Shown here: piece after piece, positions 13,301 to 25,700 of the stretch
Numbering within the stretch: the first letter of the stretch is position 1
How the letters are laid out: the number at the start of each line of letters is the position of its first letter
Source of the DNA: Diphasiastrum complanatum
Taxonomy: Eukaryota; Streptophyta; Lycopodiopsida; Lycopodiales; Lycopodiaceae
DNA length: 64,000 bases
Reading direction: 5' to 3'
NCBI GenBank assembly: GCA_029204225.1
Contig: CM055097.1
Span: 61,474,385 to 61,538,384, forward strand
Notes under the pieces: model-generated
What the model saw: only the letters and a program-made list of their open reading frames with translations
Told to the model about the DNA's origin: nothing
Databases searched by the model: none
Made by a program: the position numbers and the translations under genes

Positions 13301-16116
13301 CCGAGGCGCCAACAGCCTGCAAACACTTCATCAAATATCACTGGAATTTTTCGACGCTTGCATTCTTGAACAAGGACCCGCTGATACAATGGGTCAACAA
13401 TGTGCATACCTCCAGCACCATGTATGACTGTAGCCACAAAATAAACAAAGCTATTAAGTATCAAAAACAAATGTAAGTAACTCGTAACAAAATGACTTGC
13501 ATCTCCACTACTGAAAAGATATGGTTAAGATTTTGCATTTTACTATATTCGTTCATCAGCAAATTTCCACTCTTCGCGCCTCCTAAGGAATAATAGGCCA
13601 ATTCACAGCCACCCAAAAATATGAGAATGTATACAGCCCAGAGCATGCAGTTACCCAGATATCTCACCATAAACAGCTAAAAGAATGTACATGGTTACAT
13701 CATCAGTTAAGCACCTTTTATACATTGTAATAGGAACTATCGTGAACTCATACACAGTTATTTGGTACTAGGAAAAACAAGTGCAATTTTTGAAATCATA
13801 GATAATCTTGATTTGCGCAGTATTTTTTCACATAGGTAAAGGTTAAAAGAGATGACCTGGCTCAATGATCAGTGCAGCTGTATGGACATCAGGCTGTTCA
13901 GCTACCAACCTAGAAAGGAAATCACCTATACTGTTCAGATACAGCATGGCCAACTTTGAGCCATCTCTATCTTTGGCAAAAATATAATCCCTTGATTTCC
14001 AGCCTACATCCAATTTTCAATAAGATTCTGTGACAGTTGTTTTATGATTTTATAATCCCAATAACAAAATCTCACGATTAACATATCGATGTTTTATGTG
14101 TCAAAAATGATATAGCAATGAAGAATGAAAGAAGAGCATAGCGCCAGATGTTGGCCCTGCAAAGATCCATGTTCTCTATGCTTACCTTCTTGTGCTTTAC
14201 ACGAGAAACCAACTGGGACTAACTGATGAAGAATTTTCTTCAACGCCATGATGAGACATAATAACAAATTTTCATTAGTAACCTGTAGCTTCACAGAATG
14301 TACCTTTTTTCATGTCAGCACCACAGAACACATTCAGTATATTTGGCAGGTGTAGATGCCAGTGCCCGTCTTTGCAAAATACAGTTGGAGGATCCAAGAA
14401 GAAACCCCTTCCTGAGTACCTATGAAGCTCGAAACAAATAAATTCTGAGATTTAAGTACAGCATCAATGTGCTGACTGGCCTCATGAAATAACAATCCAC
14501 TACCATTAAACTGTTTAGAAGGTCATAAGGGAAAACTGAGTCCACAAAAACTCGAAGATGTATAAACCGAAACGTGAATTATATAGGAGGTAGTTACAAA
14601 ATGTTGACTTGTAGCTGCTTTTCAGAACAAATTGGTTGCCTTGCCAAGTCTGAAGTCTTTCATTTTCGAACTAAAAAATCCTCAAACAATGAGAATGGAT
14701 GTAATAAGAATCTATCAGTAAGATGAATATCAAGAACTAAGAGGCCTTCCTAGTTGCACAGGATAGCAAAGAAACTGTCTTCTGCAAAGACATGTACAAC
14801 CCATTGAGCACTAGACCAAGTATACCTTGACTGACATGTACAAATTAAGGAACCATGGTGACAAAATCATTAGAGTACAGTTTTTTGAATTATATCATAT
14901 GCCTGTTCAGGTATTCCAATAATCATCAAAGAAACATAGCGGTAGGAAGATATTATGCTCTTTAGACTGAAGAACTTTGGGAGTAGAAAAGGAAAACTTT
15001 AGAGGGTTTCTGACTGTCCACTTTAGGTGTGTGGCATCCTGAATAGATTCTCTTTTGTTGGAAAAAAAAAGTCGGAACAACTTTGAGGGAGTACTCCAAT
15101 ATCATTGACAAAAACTTCACAAGGAAGAGAGTTAGATGGCATTTCTAATAACTATACCCATTCTGAATTGAAATGAAGAGACGTGTATATTATCTTCACT
15201 GATGATTCCTTAAAAGGTTAAAAGTTGCTAAACAAAAAAAAATTCAAGTGGTTGATTCTGAAAGTACAGAAAGAACAATCGATGGTGTTTGTTTGTAACA
15301 GTACAGAAAACAAAAAATAAGCTCCCAAATTGTTCAGTCAGTCATGAGAAATACATGAGACCAATATGAACACAATCAAAGCTTTCATGTCTATCATTTT
15401 CAGCTTAGACTTCTGCTTTCATATTTAGATAGACCAGGTATGCCATGAAGCGTGGACACCATTCCCACCTCTCTTACCATGGTTGCTGAAAAAATCCTGT
15501 ATAAGGTGATGAAGCTTGTGCTTCCATTGCACCTAGAGTGTCTCCATGGTAAGATCCTTTAAGAGCAAGCACCTGAAATACAATCACCCAGTTCTATTCA
15601 CCTCTTATACGGGTCAATGTTTCAAATTCCACGCAGAATGTCAATTGATAGTCAATCTAGAATCTGGACACAGTTTTTCTGCATGGAAGTTCTTATGTAA
15701 TACGAACATCCATAAAATGATACAAACAAACAAAAAATATTTGATGACCTCAATGTCCTACCAACAACATGAAGTCATTCGAGCAGCGTGTTCCTATAAT
15801 TTAACTCAATATACTCATTGGGTTAGGTTGCTTTTGGTTGCAATGAGGAATTGCTTGGTCATTTGCCACATGTCCTTGAGAATGAATTTTCTTTAATGTC
15901 ATGACATGTGTAAGGCTAATCCACTGCATAGACGTGTACTCATCTTGCCCAATATCCTTAACAAAATGCTTGAATATTATTGTAGTTGTAGATTTGTGAC
16001 ATTGTGAAATACATGGGCCCCAATATTTGTAACTTTAAATAGTTAGTGCAAGTGGCCCACTTGGCTGAGTAGCTCAATCACATGGTGTTAACCTCATAGA
16101 GAATTAGGAGGACCCA

Positions 16117-16182
<66 letters not shown>

Positions 16183-16405
16183 CCTGGCCCGGGTTGTGGG
16201 CATTGGTACTTTTTCTGTAGTTCTTCTGTTATACCTGGCTCGGGTTGTCGGCTTATTTCACTTCTGCTTTGTTCTACTTTCATTCGTAGCTAGTTTATAG
16301 CATTTTACGGCCATGTCCTCCTATGGATGATGCTCCCACTGTTGCTTGTACATATTTTCTTTTTGGTCTTATGCACCCACGGGTGCCCAAAAGACGTTAA
16401 TAAAG

Positions 16406-16484
<79 letters not shown>

Positions 16485-16694
16485 CAGCCTTGACATCTTA
16501 CCCGAGACACATATGATTATTATTATGCACATTCTCGCATACGTGTCTATTTTAGGTTGCACTAGATGTTTTTCTTTATTACAGTTTGGAGACATTTTTT
16601 ATACGCTCCCATGGTTACCACATACATGACATGTACTTCATTAGTCTTATATGCCTTTTGGCATGGAAAAGACATTAATAAAGCTTTCTTTCTT

Positions 16695-16765
<71 letters not shown>

Positions 16766-19700
16766 AAGGGCTTAACTAGATGGCCAGTGGGTTACACTTT
16801 GCCACCCTCATAGCAATGGCCATAGTGTTATGGACTACTTTATGGGGTCACCATCTCTCATACTACTCATATCTGATTTTATTGTTTCCCCTACCACCTC
16901 ACTCCTTTTTTTCACTTCATCTTGGCACCATGATGTCATTCTCCATCCTCTCCACCTCCTATGTAGTGTGCACTCCAAGTATACCTTTAGCCATGAATAT
17001 AGACATCTCTACCAGGACGCCCTGTCCTCCCTACTCTAGCAATTTTGACACGGTAGCCTACTTCAATCCCATACCACTTTTCTCACTACATCGCTTCATA
17101 CAGTGGGCTCCATGGCCTTCCCATCCAAACATCATAAGTGTTCCTACCACACTCACTCACGTCACCCACACCAACCTTGATACGATGATGAGTGTAACGT
17201 CTCCATCTGCAAGTGTACACACCCAGATTTCCTCCTTTCATCCTCTATGTAACCTTAGACGTTTATACAACCGCAATTACCACTCAAAAAGAAAAACTGT
17301 GAGGTTAGTGAAGGAAAGAGATTTCTTGATTTTCTTCCTAGTTCCTCCTTGAGAGCTTTTTGGCAAGAGTTCATCCCTTGTGCCCCCTCCACAATTGAGA
17401 TGACTGCGATGTTGGATAGACTATGCCACGACACTCTACACCATCCCCACATACACTCCCACTATGACATCCCCTCATCCATCCACCTTTGCTTTCCTAA
17501 CCACAGATATGGTTTCCACAGCCATTGAGAAGTTGAGAACCCGCCATGCACGGGATACGATGACTTAGAGGCCGAACTCTTGATTCATGTTGCTAACATC
17601 ATTGCTTTGGCTACCCTTCTTAACCTAGCCTTCATTTCTCGTGTCCCTCCGTCATGGTACACCAACATCATCCACCCCAGCCAAGCCCAACAATTATTGT
17701 ACCATTATGATTGCGCACATCGTGGCTAAGCTCTATGGCAATATTCCTCAGACATTAGTTAGCCTTCAGAGACACATAGATTACATGCTTTGGGTCAAGC
17801 AGGCTCTAGGGCTTAGCATTCCACCACTAATCACGTGGGGCTATCATCATGGAGGCCAGGTCTAGACATGAGTAGGTTTAGTGCTATTGAAGGTTGTAAT
17901 CTCTTATATATATATATATTTGGGTGCACTCTTCAGTGGTCTCATCTTCAGTATGAGAACAGGTTGCTACGGCTAATGTGCAAAAAGGTCATGCTTCTCA
18001 AACTAGTCTCAAGTATCCTACTTCAAGAAACACATTCGAGATGCCTTGAGTAAATGTAGATTTTTTGATAACCTTGTCTCACCTACAACTATGTACGCTG
18101 TAAAGGTTTGGTGCACGGGGATTCCAATATCAAAGTGGGCCAATATATCTTGTCTTGAGATCAATATGCTTGCACATATAATCCATGCCAAGCCCTTGAT
18201 CCCACACAAGATCATCCTTGCTGAGTTTGTGGTCATACCACTTCATGTTGAGGCTATTTTCAAGTTGATCACATACATTCAGAGAGTGATGAGCCTTTTG
18301 GATTCACGATACGCATACATAGCCCTTCTCTCATCTCAGCAGCTCCACAGTCAAGGTCATCAGCTTTTATGGTACTCCAAGGCTTCTCATCTATTAGTAC
18401 ATATGGCATTGCTATTTCAGATCTTTCAGAGGGATTCGGGAACCATCAATATATTAGAGGGATTCTCTATTGAGAATCCTCACAAGTGACATGGTAGGGA
18501 CCTCTTCGGGGTGAACCTTGATTTCTCTCGTTCCATATTCCTAGAGCTGGATATTGTTGGGGCTCCAATATTGTCTCGATACTTGGATGGCAGTTACAAG
18601 TTTCCTCACACCACCTATATGTGGAAACTGGTCACTTCCAAGGTATTCCTTGTGAGAGTAGGATTTTCCAATTATGCACGTTGAGGGAGGTGGATTCATA
18701 GGAGCATTTCATATTCAGCTACCCAGTCTACGATGAGATTAGGGGATGCTATCGTTGCCTTTTCCATGGTCTTCCAATTGCACTATGTTCACTTATTTCA
18801 TATGAACACCCTCGGTGCATTGCCTTCATGGTACAAAAAATGTTCTTGTTACGCTAAAATATATGCCAGAGATACCAATATGGACAGGACTTCTGAACCC
18901 ATATAACCTCCTTTTTCTTGAGGAGATGCTCAAAGCAAACATAGAGACTTAGACATTATTAGAGGATAAGACAAAATATCCCTTTCAAAGATCAGCATTA
19001 TGATTGATGGCAGCGGATGGATTTGGGACTGAGTCTCATTGCCCCTAGGAGACCTCATCAGTTTGCAAGTAGACACACAAGGAGATGACATCCACCATCC
19101 TCAATATCTACAAGCTACACATCCTCTTCAGGACCAACAAGCTTTCTTTAGTAGGGCTCCATTGTGATACGATATCTTGTATACAACTCCACTTATACTA
19201 TACATCATCGTATCGTCCTTATTGTACATAGTCAGTCTACTCAGATATGTAAGATATGAGAGCAGAGATGTCTAGTTTGATCTATTAGGTTGATATATAA
19301 GTTTGATACGTTATCTATTTGTTTTGATTCTGGGGAAATTAATGCGGTCACTTATCACACTTGAGATGTACTTATTTGGTCTTTTGTGTTTTTCTTGGCA
19401 CCACAAAGACATAAACAAAGCTTCTCTCTCTTCTAACTTTTGGTGTTGTGAGTTGCTTAAGCAAATTTTTCTTGTATTTGGTATTTTCCATAGCTAAGTT
19501 TCTCAAGCTTTCATGGTTGATCTATATTGAAGTTAAGATACTCCATAGCTAGGTCTTGCATTTCATCATGGTATAACAGCAAGTTGTGTAGCTTGTCACT
19601 GTGAGAGTGAGAGAAACACTAATCGCTTAGATTCTTGAGAACATACTCATCTTCCAGAAGCACCTCAATCTTGTAGAAGGGCGCTTTTGGTCTGTAGGAC

Positions 19701-22700
19701 ATGGATCAAGTTTATTCTTGCATTGCTGGATAGTTGTAGGCAATAGGGTTGTTATGATCCAAAAACTTTCTAATTTTGGCTAGGTTTTGAAAAAGCTTTT
19801 TGGAAGTGCTTACGAGTGTTTCAACCAGGTTCGGAATTGAACTTTTTTAGAACCGGATGAACTAGATTTATCTTGAAAGAATGGGGGAAAAAAAGTTTCC
19901 AAAGTTTTCTAAATGTAACGCTAAAAAATATCTAATGTAATATGTACAATGCCTTACAATGTTTCTAAAGTCTTAAAGATATTAGATTGCTAGTAAATAC
20001 ATGCATTTCAAAGTTCATTGTTGCTTGTAGAAAGTTGAAGCCTGAAACCAAAACAGAATCACAAGTGCACATGACAATGTTGAATGGACACAACTCAAAC
20101 TTCACAAACTAGATTCCATGTTCCCACTTCCCCTTGACATTGTAATTTTACGATTTATCCATGATCCATCATCGACCACACATCACACAATAAACATTTG
20201 AATACAAATCAGCACATTGAAAAGCAAAATCAAAGCAACATTGATGGTTTGCACAATCAAGGAATTGTTCAAAATAAAGGATCCATTTTTTTTGGGGGTT
20301 CAATCATACCCAGAAGATTCATTGACGAATCAACATTCATTTTCCAACAAATTGCGGCTAGCCATAGCTTCTAAGAAACTGAAAATCAGCCCAGAATAGA
20401 ACAAGAATGGGGTTTTACAAGATTTATGTGCATTTTGGGGCATTTAGAGTACAAAGTGAGCTAAAAATCTCATTTCTCAGCCATATGTCATGAAGTAAAG
20501 TGCTAGTGAGCCACAATTGATAGGGTGACTTCAGCCAGAGCATCAAACAATTGATGAAAAATGGATCAAAGTTGAGTTTTTTGTATTAATTTATGAAATC
20601 TGAAGCCGTTTTAAAAAAGGAGCTGTAAAATACTTGTTTTTAAACCAAAATCAATGTGGTAAAGTTTGGCCGGGCGGTTGGAAGTAGGAGACCCGAATTC
20701 TTAGCTGTTGCACCAAAAATCTTCAAAAACGATGTTTCAATGATTAACATCCAGATCCCATAGTTAGGACAATGCAAGGAGGATGTTTGATAGAGTTTCG
20801 AAGGGTTTTACAAGGTACAATGTGAACTATTTGTTCATTTGCCTTCGAAATTCATTTGAGCCCTAATTTTAGGCCTTTTTTATCGTTCCTTCGGCGTTTG
20901 ACTTCAAACAAAAGACAGAAGGATTGTACCACTATATTGACAATACACAAGGACAAAATGATCGTACCAATATCATCCCTTGTGGAGATACTGGTCACAA
21001 ATGTATGGTAGGTACTAGGAAATAAAAATCTATTGAGGGTCAATTGTACAATTTCTCTCTCGTCTATTTTGTCACCACTGCAACCAATTGATCCTTAATC
21101 TCCTTTGCACTCAACAAGTACTTGTTGCCCCTCGCCCATCCGCAATGTATGTAGTTTCATCTTTAAGAAGATCAGTTGTGATGTATTCACTATCTCGAAC
21201 AATGACTTCAGTGTATCCCATGCCTTTTTTGATCCGATGGCATCAATAGTATGGGGAAAAGTTTGCTAGACTCACTCAAGCCATTGTTACTCATAGTAGC
21301 CATCCCTGTTACCCTTAATTTCACTCTAAAATACCAGATTTAAAGCCAAATGAATAAAACATTTTGTTGTCCACTTTTTTATAGGTTACACTATCTAGTT
21401 GGCTTAATCGGCCACTGTATGTTGAAACACTGCAATTTCTAGCTCAACTCATCACATTCATTCCCGACATTGAAATGGTTACACTAGAACTACCTATGAG
21501 GATTCAAGGAGAAACAAAGGCAAGAAAATATCGGTCATAGGAACCGATTATTGGATTATGCCTTAGTGGGGGGAGGTAGATGTAGAAGATTCAATTGAGG
21601 AAGATTTTCATCGGGAGGAGGCAATGCTGTTAGAGGTACATTTCGCTATCAAAGCAAGAAGAACAATGTGGATCTGAAATCATCGAATTGGAGACCTAAC
21701 AATTTAGATCAATGCCAATGCAAAGAAGTCGGGGGAAATTCCGGCTATTGCATTAAATCAGGAAATTGAAAAGGAGAATTTTACAACAAACCAAAAGACC
21801 TCAAGCCAAAAATGGGCAATTGGCAGGCTGGCCATTATGCTAAGCAAAAACAATGTGATGGGAATTAAACATGTCTGTCATTACACCATTGTCAAGTGAC
21901 AAGCCTAATAACACTTGGTACATTGATATTGGCTCTTCTAAGCACATGACATCTCAAAAAGAGCAGCTTTCTGAATTTGATGATGTACATAGAGTGGATG
22001 AGGCAGGACAAGCCAATGGCTAGCTACTACCGATTTGGTATCACTAAGATTGTCAAAGAAGATGATCTGGCACATTGGTAGTGTTCAATACGTTCCAAAA
22101 TTGGCCAATGTTTACTGTTGGTTGGGACAACTGCAAACCAAGATCTCAAAGTGGATTTCGATAGCCACAAGTGTTTGGCGAAGATATTAAGGACCATGAT
22201 AAGGCCATAGCCACAACGGTAAGAGTGAACCAAAACCAGTTATAAAAATCGAATGCATTCACATGTGATGGAACCATGATGAGCACCATTGATGCTCAAA
22301 GTCAACTTTGGCATCAAAGATTTGAACATATTAGCATCCAAATAAAAGAACAAGACTATAAATCCGAAGGGATACTCAAATATTCAAAGGTTACCTCTGC
22401 CTACATTGATTGTAAATTCCTTGTTTTTGGGAGTCAATAATCTGTTGGAAATCCTCAAAAATAATGGCATTTTTCCATGATTTCATCTTTATTCTCTAGG
22501 AGGGAGCCTTGAAAGGTGACAAAGAAGAGGTTTGCCCATTGATTTACTAAAGATTCTTTCCAAAATGAATTCGATACTTGAAAGAAAAAATTTGGAAAAA
22601 ATAATTATCCTAAAAAACTTTCCAATTCGAGTCACAATTGTGATTCAAAACCATTCAAATTAGAATATTAGTGTCAATTTTGTCAAGTATATTGGTTACT

Positions 22701-25700
22701 ATAATGATTGCTTCCATATTTTATGCATGCAATTGACATGAGATGCATGTTGAAACTTAGGGCAAAAAAGCTTCTGCCCACAAATGTACTTTGATGAAGA
22801 GAGAGCTCTAGGGCAATCATTTTTGCATGGGATTTCCCATCGAAATGTCTTGTGATGGATTTCTCTCACTTGGTTTTTGTCCGGGGGATGACCCATTTTG
22901 TGATTGCTCTTTGAATGCTTGGGCTGATGCGTTTGGTGCTCAGCTGTGTGCGCCTATTCTTGGCGGAAGTGCGCTACACTGTGTGTTTAAATTAGCAGGA
23001 CCTAGATACTCGACTACAGATCACAGACAATGTAACAATCAATCAATCAATCAAATGCAGCACGACAATCAGAGATGGAAGAACAGAATGTATTTTGTAT
23101 TTGGTTGCAGAGTGAGTCGACAGTGTCTCGCTCGTTGGCGGCCTGACGCTCCTCTTACAGCATTCGCTATGTTCTGCTCGTTGGCAGACTGCTTGCATAG
23201 CATATGATACTTACTATGTGCTTACTACTTCTGATCTATACTTATGTCTCACGTTGTGAGATTACAAGAAGGATTAACTAATCATTACAGGGAGAGTTTT
23301 TGCTAAATCTCTAGTTAACTGCCTCTCTAGTAATGTTGCCTTTTTGGCGGATGAGCGTGACAGCTTGATAGCTTCACGCCCGTCGTCGGGAGGCCGATGG
23401 TTCGGCTTGCCCGACGAGCAATGGTCCCAATAGTTCGGCCATGCCCGACAATCTTACTCTGCATTTCAACTTTTTGGTAGGGGGTCCGACTATTCAGTGA
23501 CTGCGATATGTCGGCCCTCTTGGGAACTGGTTGTAGGAGCATCTGTTGGTCATTTCAATGACCGACTGTTCAGTGAATTCGGCTTTGGGGAACGATAGGG
23601 AATGGTTGCTGAGTTCACCATTTTCCAAGACTCCCCCTTGAACGATGCAACCTTTCTTTCATTTATCCAATTCCAATTGATTTCTTGTGCCTTGTAAACA
23701 ATGGTTTGTCCAATGGCTTTGTCAGCAGGTCTGCAATCATCTCTTTTGATCTTATGAATTTGACACTCAACTCTCCTTTCGAGATCAAGTCTCGAATATG
23801 ATGGTACTTCTTAGAATACCCTAATATTCTAAGATAATTCAATCAACCAAACTCTCTAGGAGATCCATCAAGTCTCAGACAATTATAACTCAATCCAGAG
23901 TACTGCAATTACGCTAATGAGCTAATAGCCCCATTTCTAGCACCTCACGCAAGAAATCAGCAATTCATCTAAATCTCAATATATTTATCTGTCTCCTATT
24001 ATCCGGAGATTTAGATTGAACCACATATACAAGCACTTATAGACTAAAATCTGTAGCAGAATACAATCCGCTAAAGTAAGCAAAACTCTCCATAAGTAAT
24101 AACAATTTACTTAATAAGAAATGCTTGTGAGATCCATAGGACTCAATAAAATACTGGAGTAAAGAGATTTAGGCTTTCAAAATACTGATCTGAAATCTCA
24201 ACTCATTTGATAGACTGGGAATTACTCGACATACTTAAGAATCAACACATTTCCTGATTATCCTCTGATTAAGTATCCATTACAAATAATTAGATTCTTA
24301 TGATTCGTCAATCATAATTCTCTGGAATCTCAAAAACATACTTAACTCCTAAAAGATACTGGAGTTTATGTCTAATACACAACTCTGGAAATATATAAGA
24401 ATCATTCCAAAATCTTTTTCACTAGAAAAACACTGGATTTTAAGAAATTCCTCAAAGTGGATTCTTAACTAAAATGTGAGCTATTCAAATTCCTCAACCA
24501 CCAGGTAATCAAAGACAGAGTAACTATCTTCAATCACAAAAACTTCAGATCACTGTCTAGAACTAAATTCAGATATCCAAAATTCTGCTGAATTTCCAAG
24601 AAAATTCAGTTATCATTCTTGGAATCATTATGATTCGTTATCCAATTGAGCTCTCTAGGATAAAATCACTAATGAACTTAATCTATTTCTCTTCCGAGAA
24701 TAAGTATGCTTTCAACTGGAATTAATGAATCCAATTCCCTTGAGAAAAATAGCACTCCAACCGGGATGTAAATCCAAGCGCTCACAACTTCCAACCTGAT
24801 GTAGAACTCGTCTCCATTCCCATCCAAGACTGCATCCAAGACCAATGTAAAGACCACTCGGGAAAACCCCGAAGATGAGGATAGGAAAACACAACCGGAG
24901 ACATGTAGGAGCAAAATCTCCCAACCAATCCTAGATCAATCCTTGATCTAGCCCCCGAGCCATGCCATGTGAATGCTAGAGGAGAAGAGAGCAACTGGTA
25001 ACCTGAACCCAAGTTGTCGATGGGAGAATCTCTACCCCAATATATAGAGAGTAGATTCATGTGCATGTCACATCTCTTCATGCAGTCCTCCTGCCTATAT
25101 CCATCACACGTACATGCACTACTCCATATGTTTGAATTAGAGTGTCTGGGTCCTCTCAAGGTCATTAGTCACAAACAGGCCTTGACATGGAATTAAATCT
25201 CGGCGTGACCAATAATCTCGAACACCGGAGGGCCGGTCTACCATATTAGGACTATTTCATATCCATAACTGAATATGGTCGACATTACTGATCATCAGTC
25301 TCTCCGATATCTTTTTACATAGGATGATCGTCAGTATCGTTGGTTGCAGTTTCTATAGTCTTTTCATTTTGCAATTCTATATCGCCCGGTCGGTCAAATA
25401 CTATTGTTGACGCTTTGTCCCATCTACATGCCCTCATGGTTTGATGATTTACCATCTGCTTATCTATTATGTCCTAAATTTCGTGATGTTTATATTTCCT
25501 CTCCACTTCGTTTCTCTTGTCCACATCAGGTGTATTCCATTGTTGATCATCTTCTTTATCGTTATGGTTCTCTTTGTATTCCCAGTACCCTTGATGTTCA
25601 TCCTAAGTTGTTGTCTGATACCCATTCTTCTCTTGTTGGTGGCCATTTTGGTTTTCAGAAGTCTTATGCTCATCTTAAGGACCATTTCTACTGGCCACCC

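Larger units (their letters stand above)
15900..19567 (+). mobile_element. Copia-A-type LTR split by LINE-like insertions
   Basis: The left part (about 15990-16120) contains GTTAGTGCAAGTGGCCCACT and AGGAGGACCCACATCTCTC. The right part (about 19426-19567) contains TTCTAACTTTTGGTGTTGTG and ends GGTCTTGCATTTCATCA. Both match, in order, the reverse complement of the copia A LTR at 46470-46871, where they are contiguous across a short CT-rich segment. The roughly 3.2 kb between them is LINE-like DNA with CT tracts. A PBS-like TGGTATAACAG follows directly at 19568. Confidence 0.75.

Noticed and set aside
13461-13670. 69-codon minus frame between BIO3-BIO1 exons
   Set aside because: Entirely intronic, with no recognisable motif.
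16305-16775. Frames of repeated Arg-Glu / Ser-Leu near 16.3-16.8 kb
   Set aside because: Microsatellite translation on both strands. The real signal is the LINE-like units with CT tails.
16780-17352. 190-codon plus frame as a membrane protein
   Set aside because: Hydrophobic composition comes from C/T-rich DNA. It lies in the 5' part of a degenerate LINE-like copy, and I see no endonuclease motif good enough to claim.
22827-23207. 126-codon plus frame
   Set aside because: Runs antisense through a probable LTR; no homology recognised.
24678-25165. Minus frames of 70-127 codons
   Set aside because: Overlapping frames over a probable LTR leader; no domain recognised.
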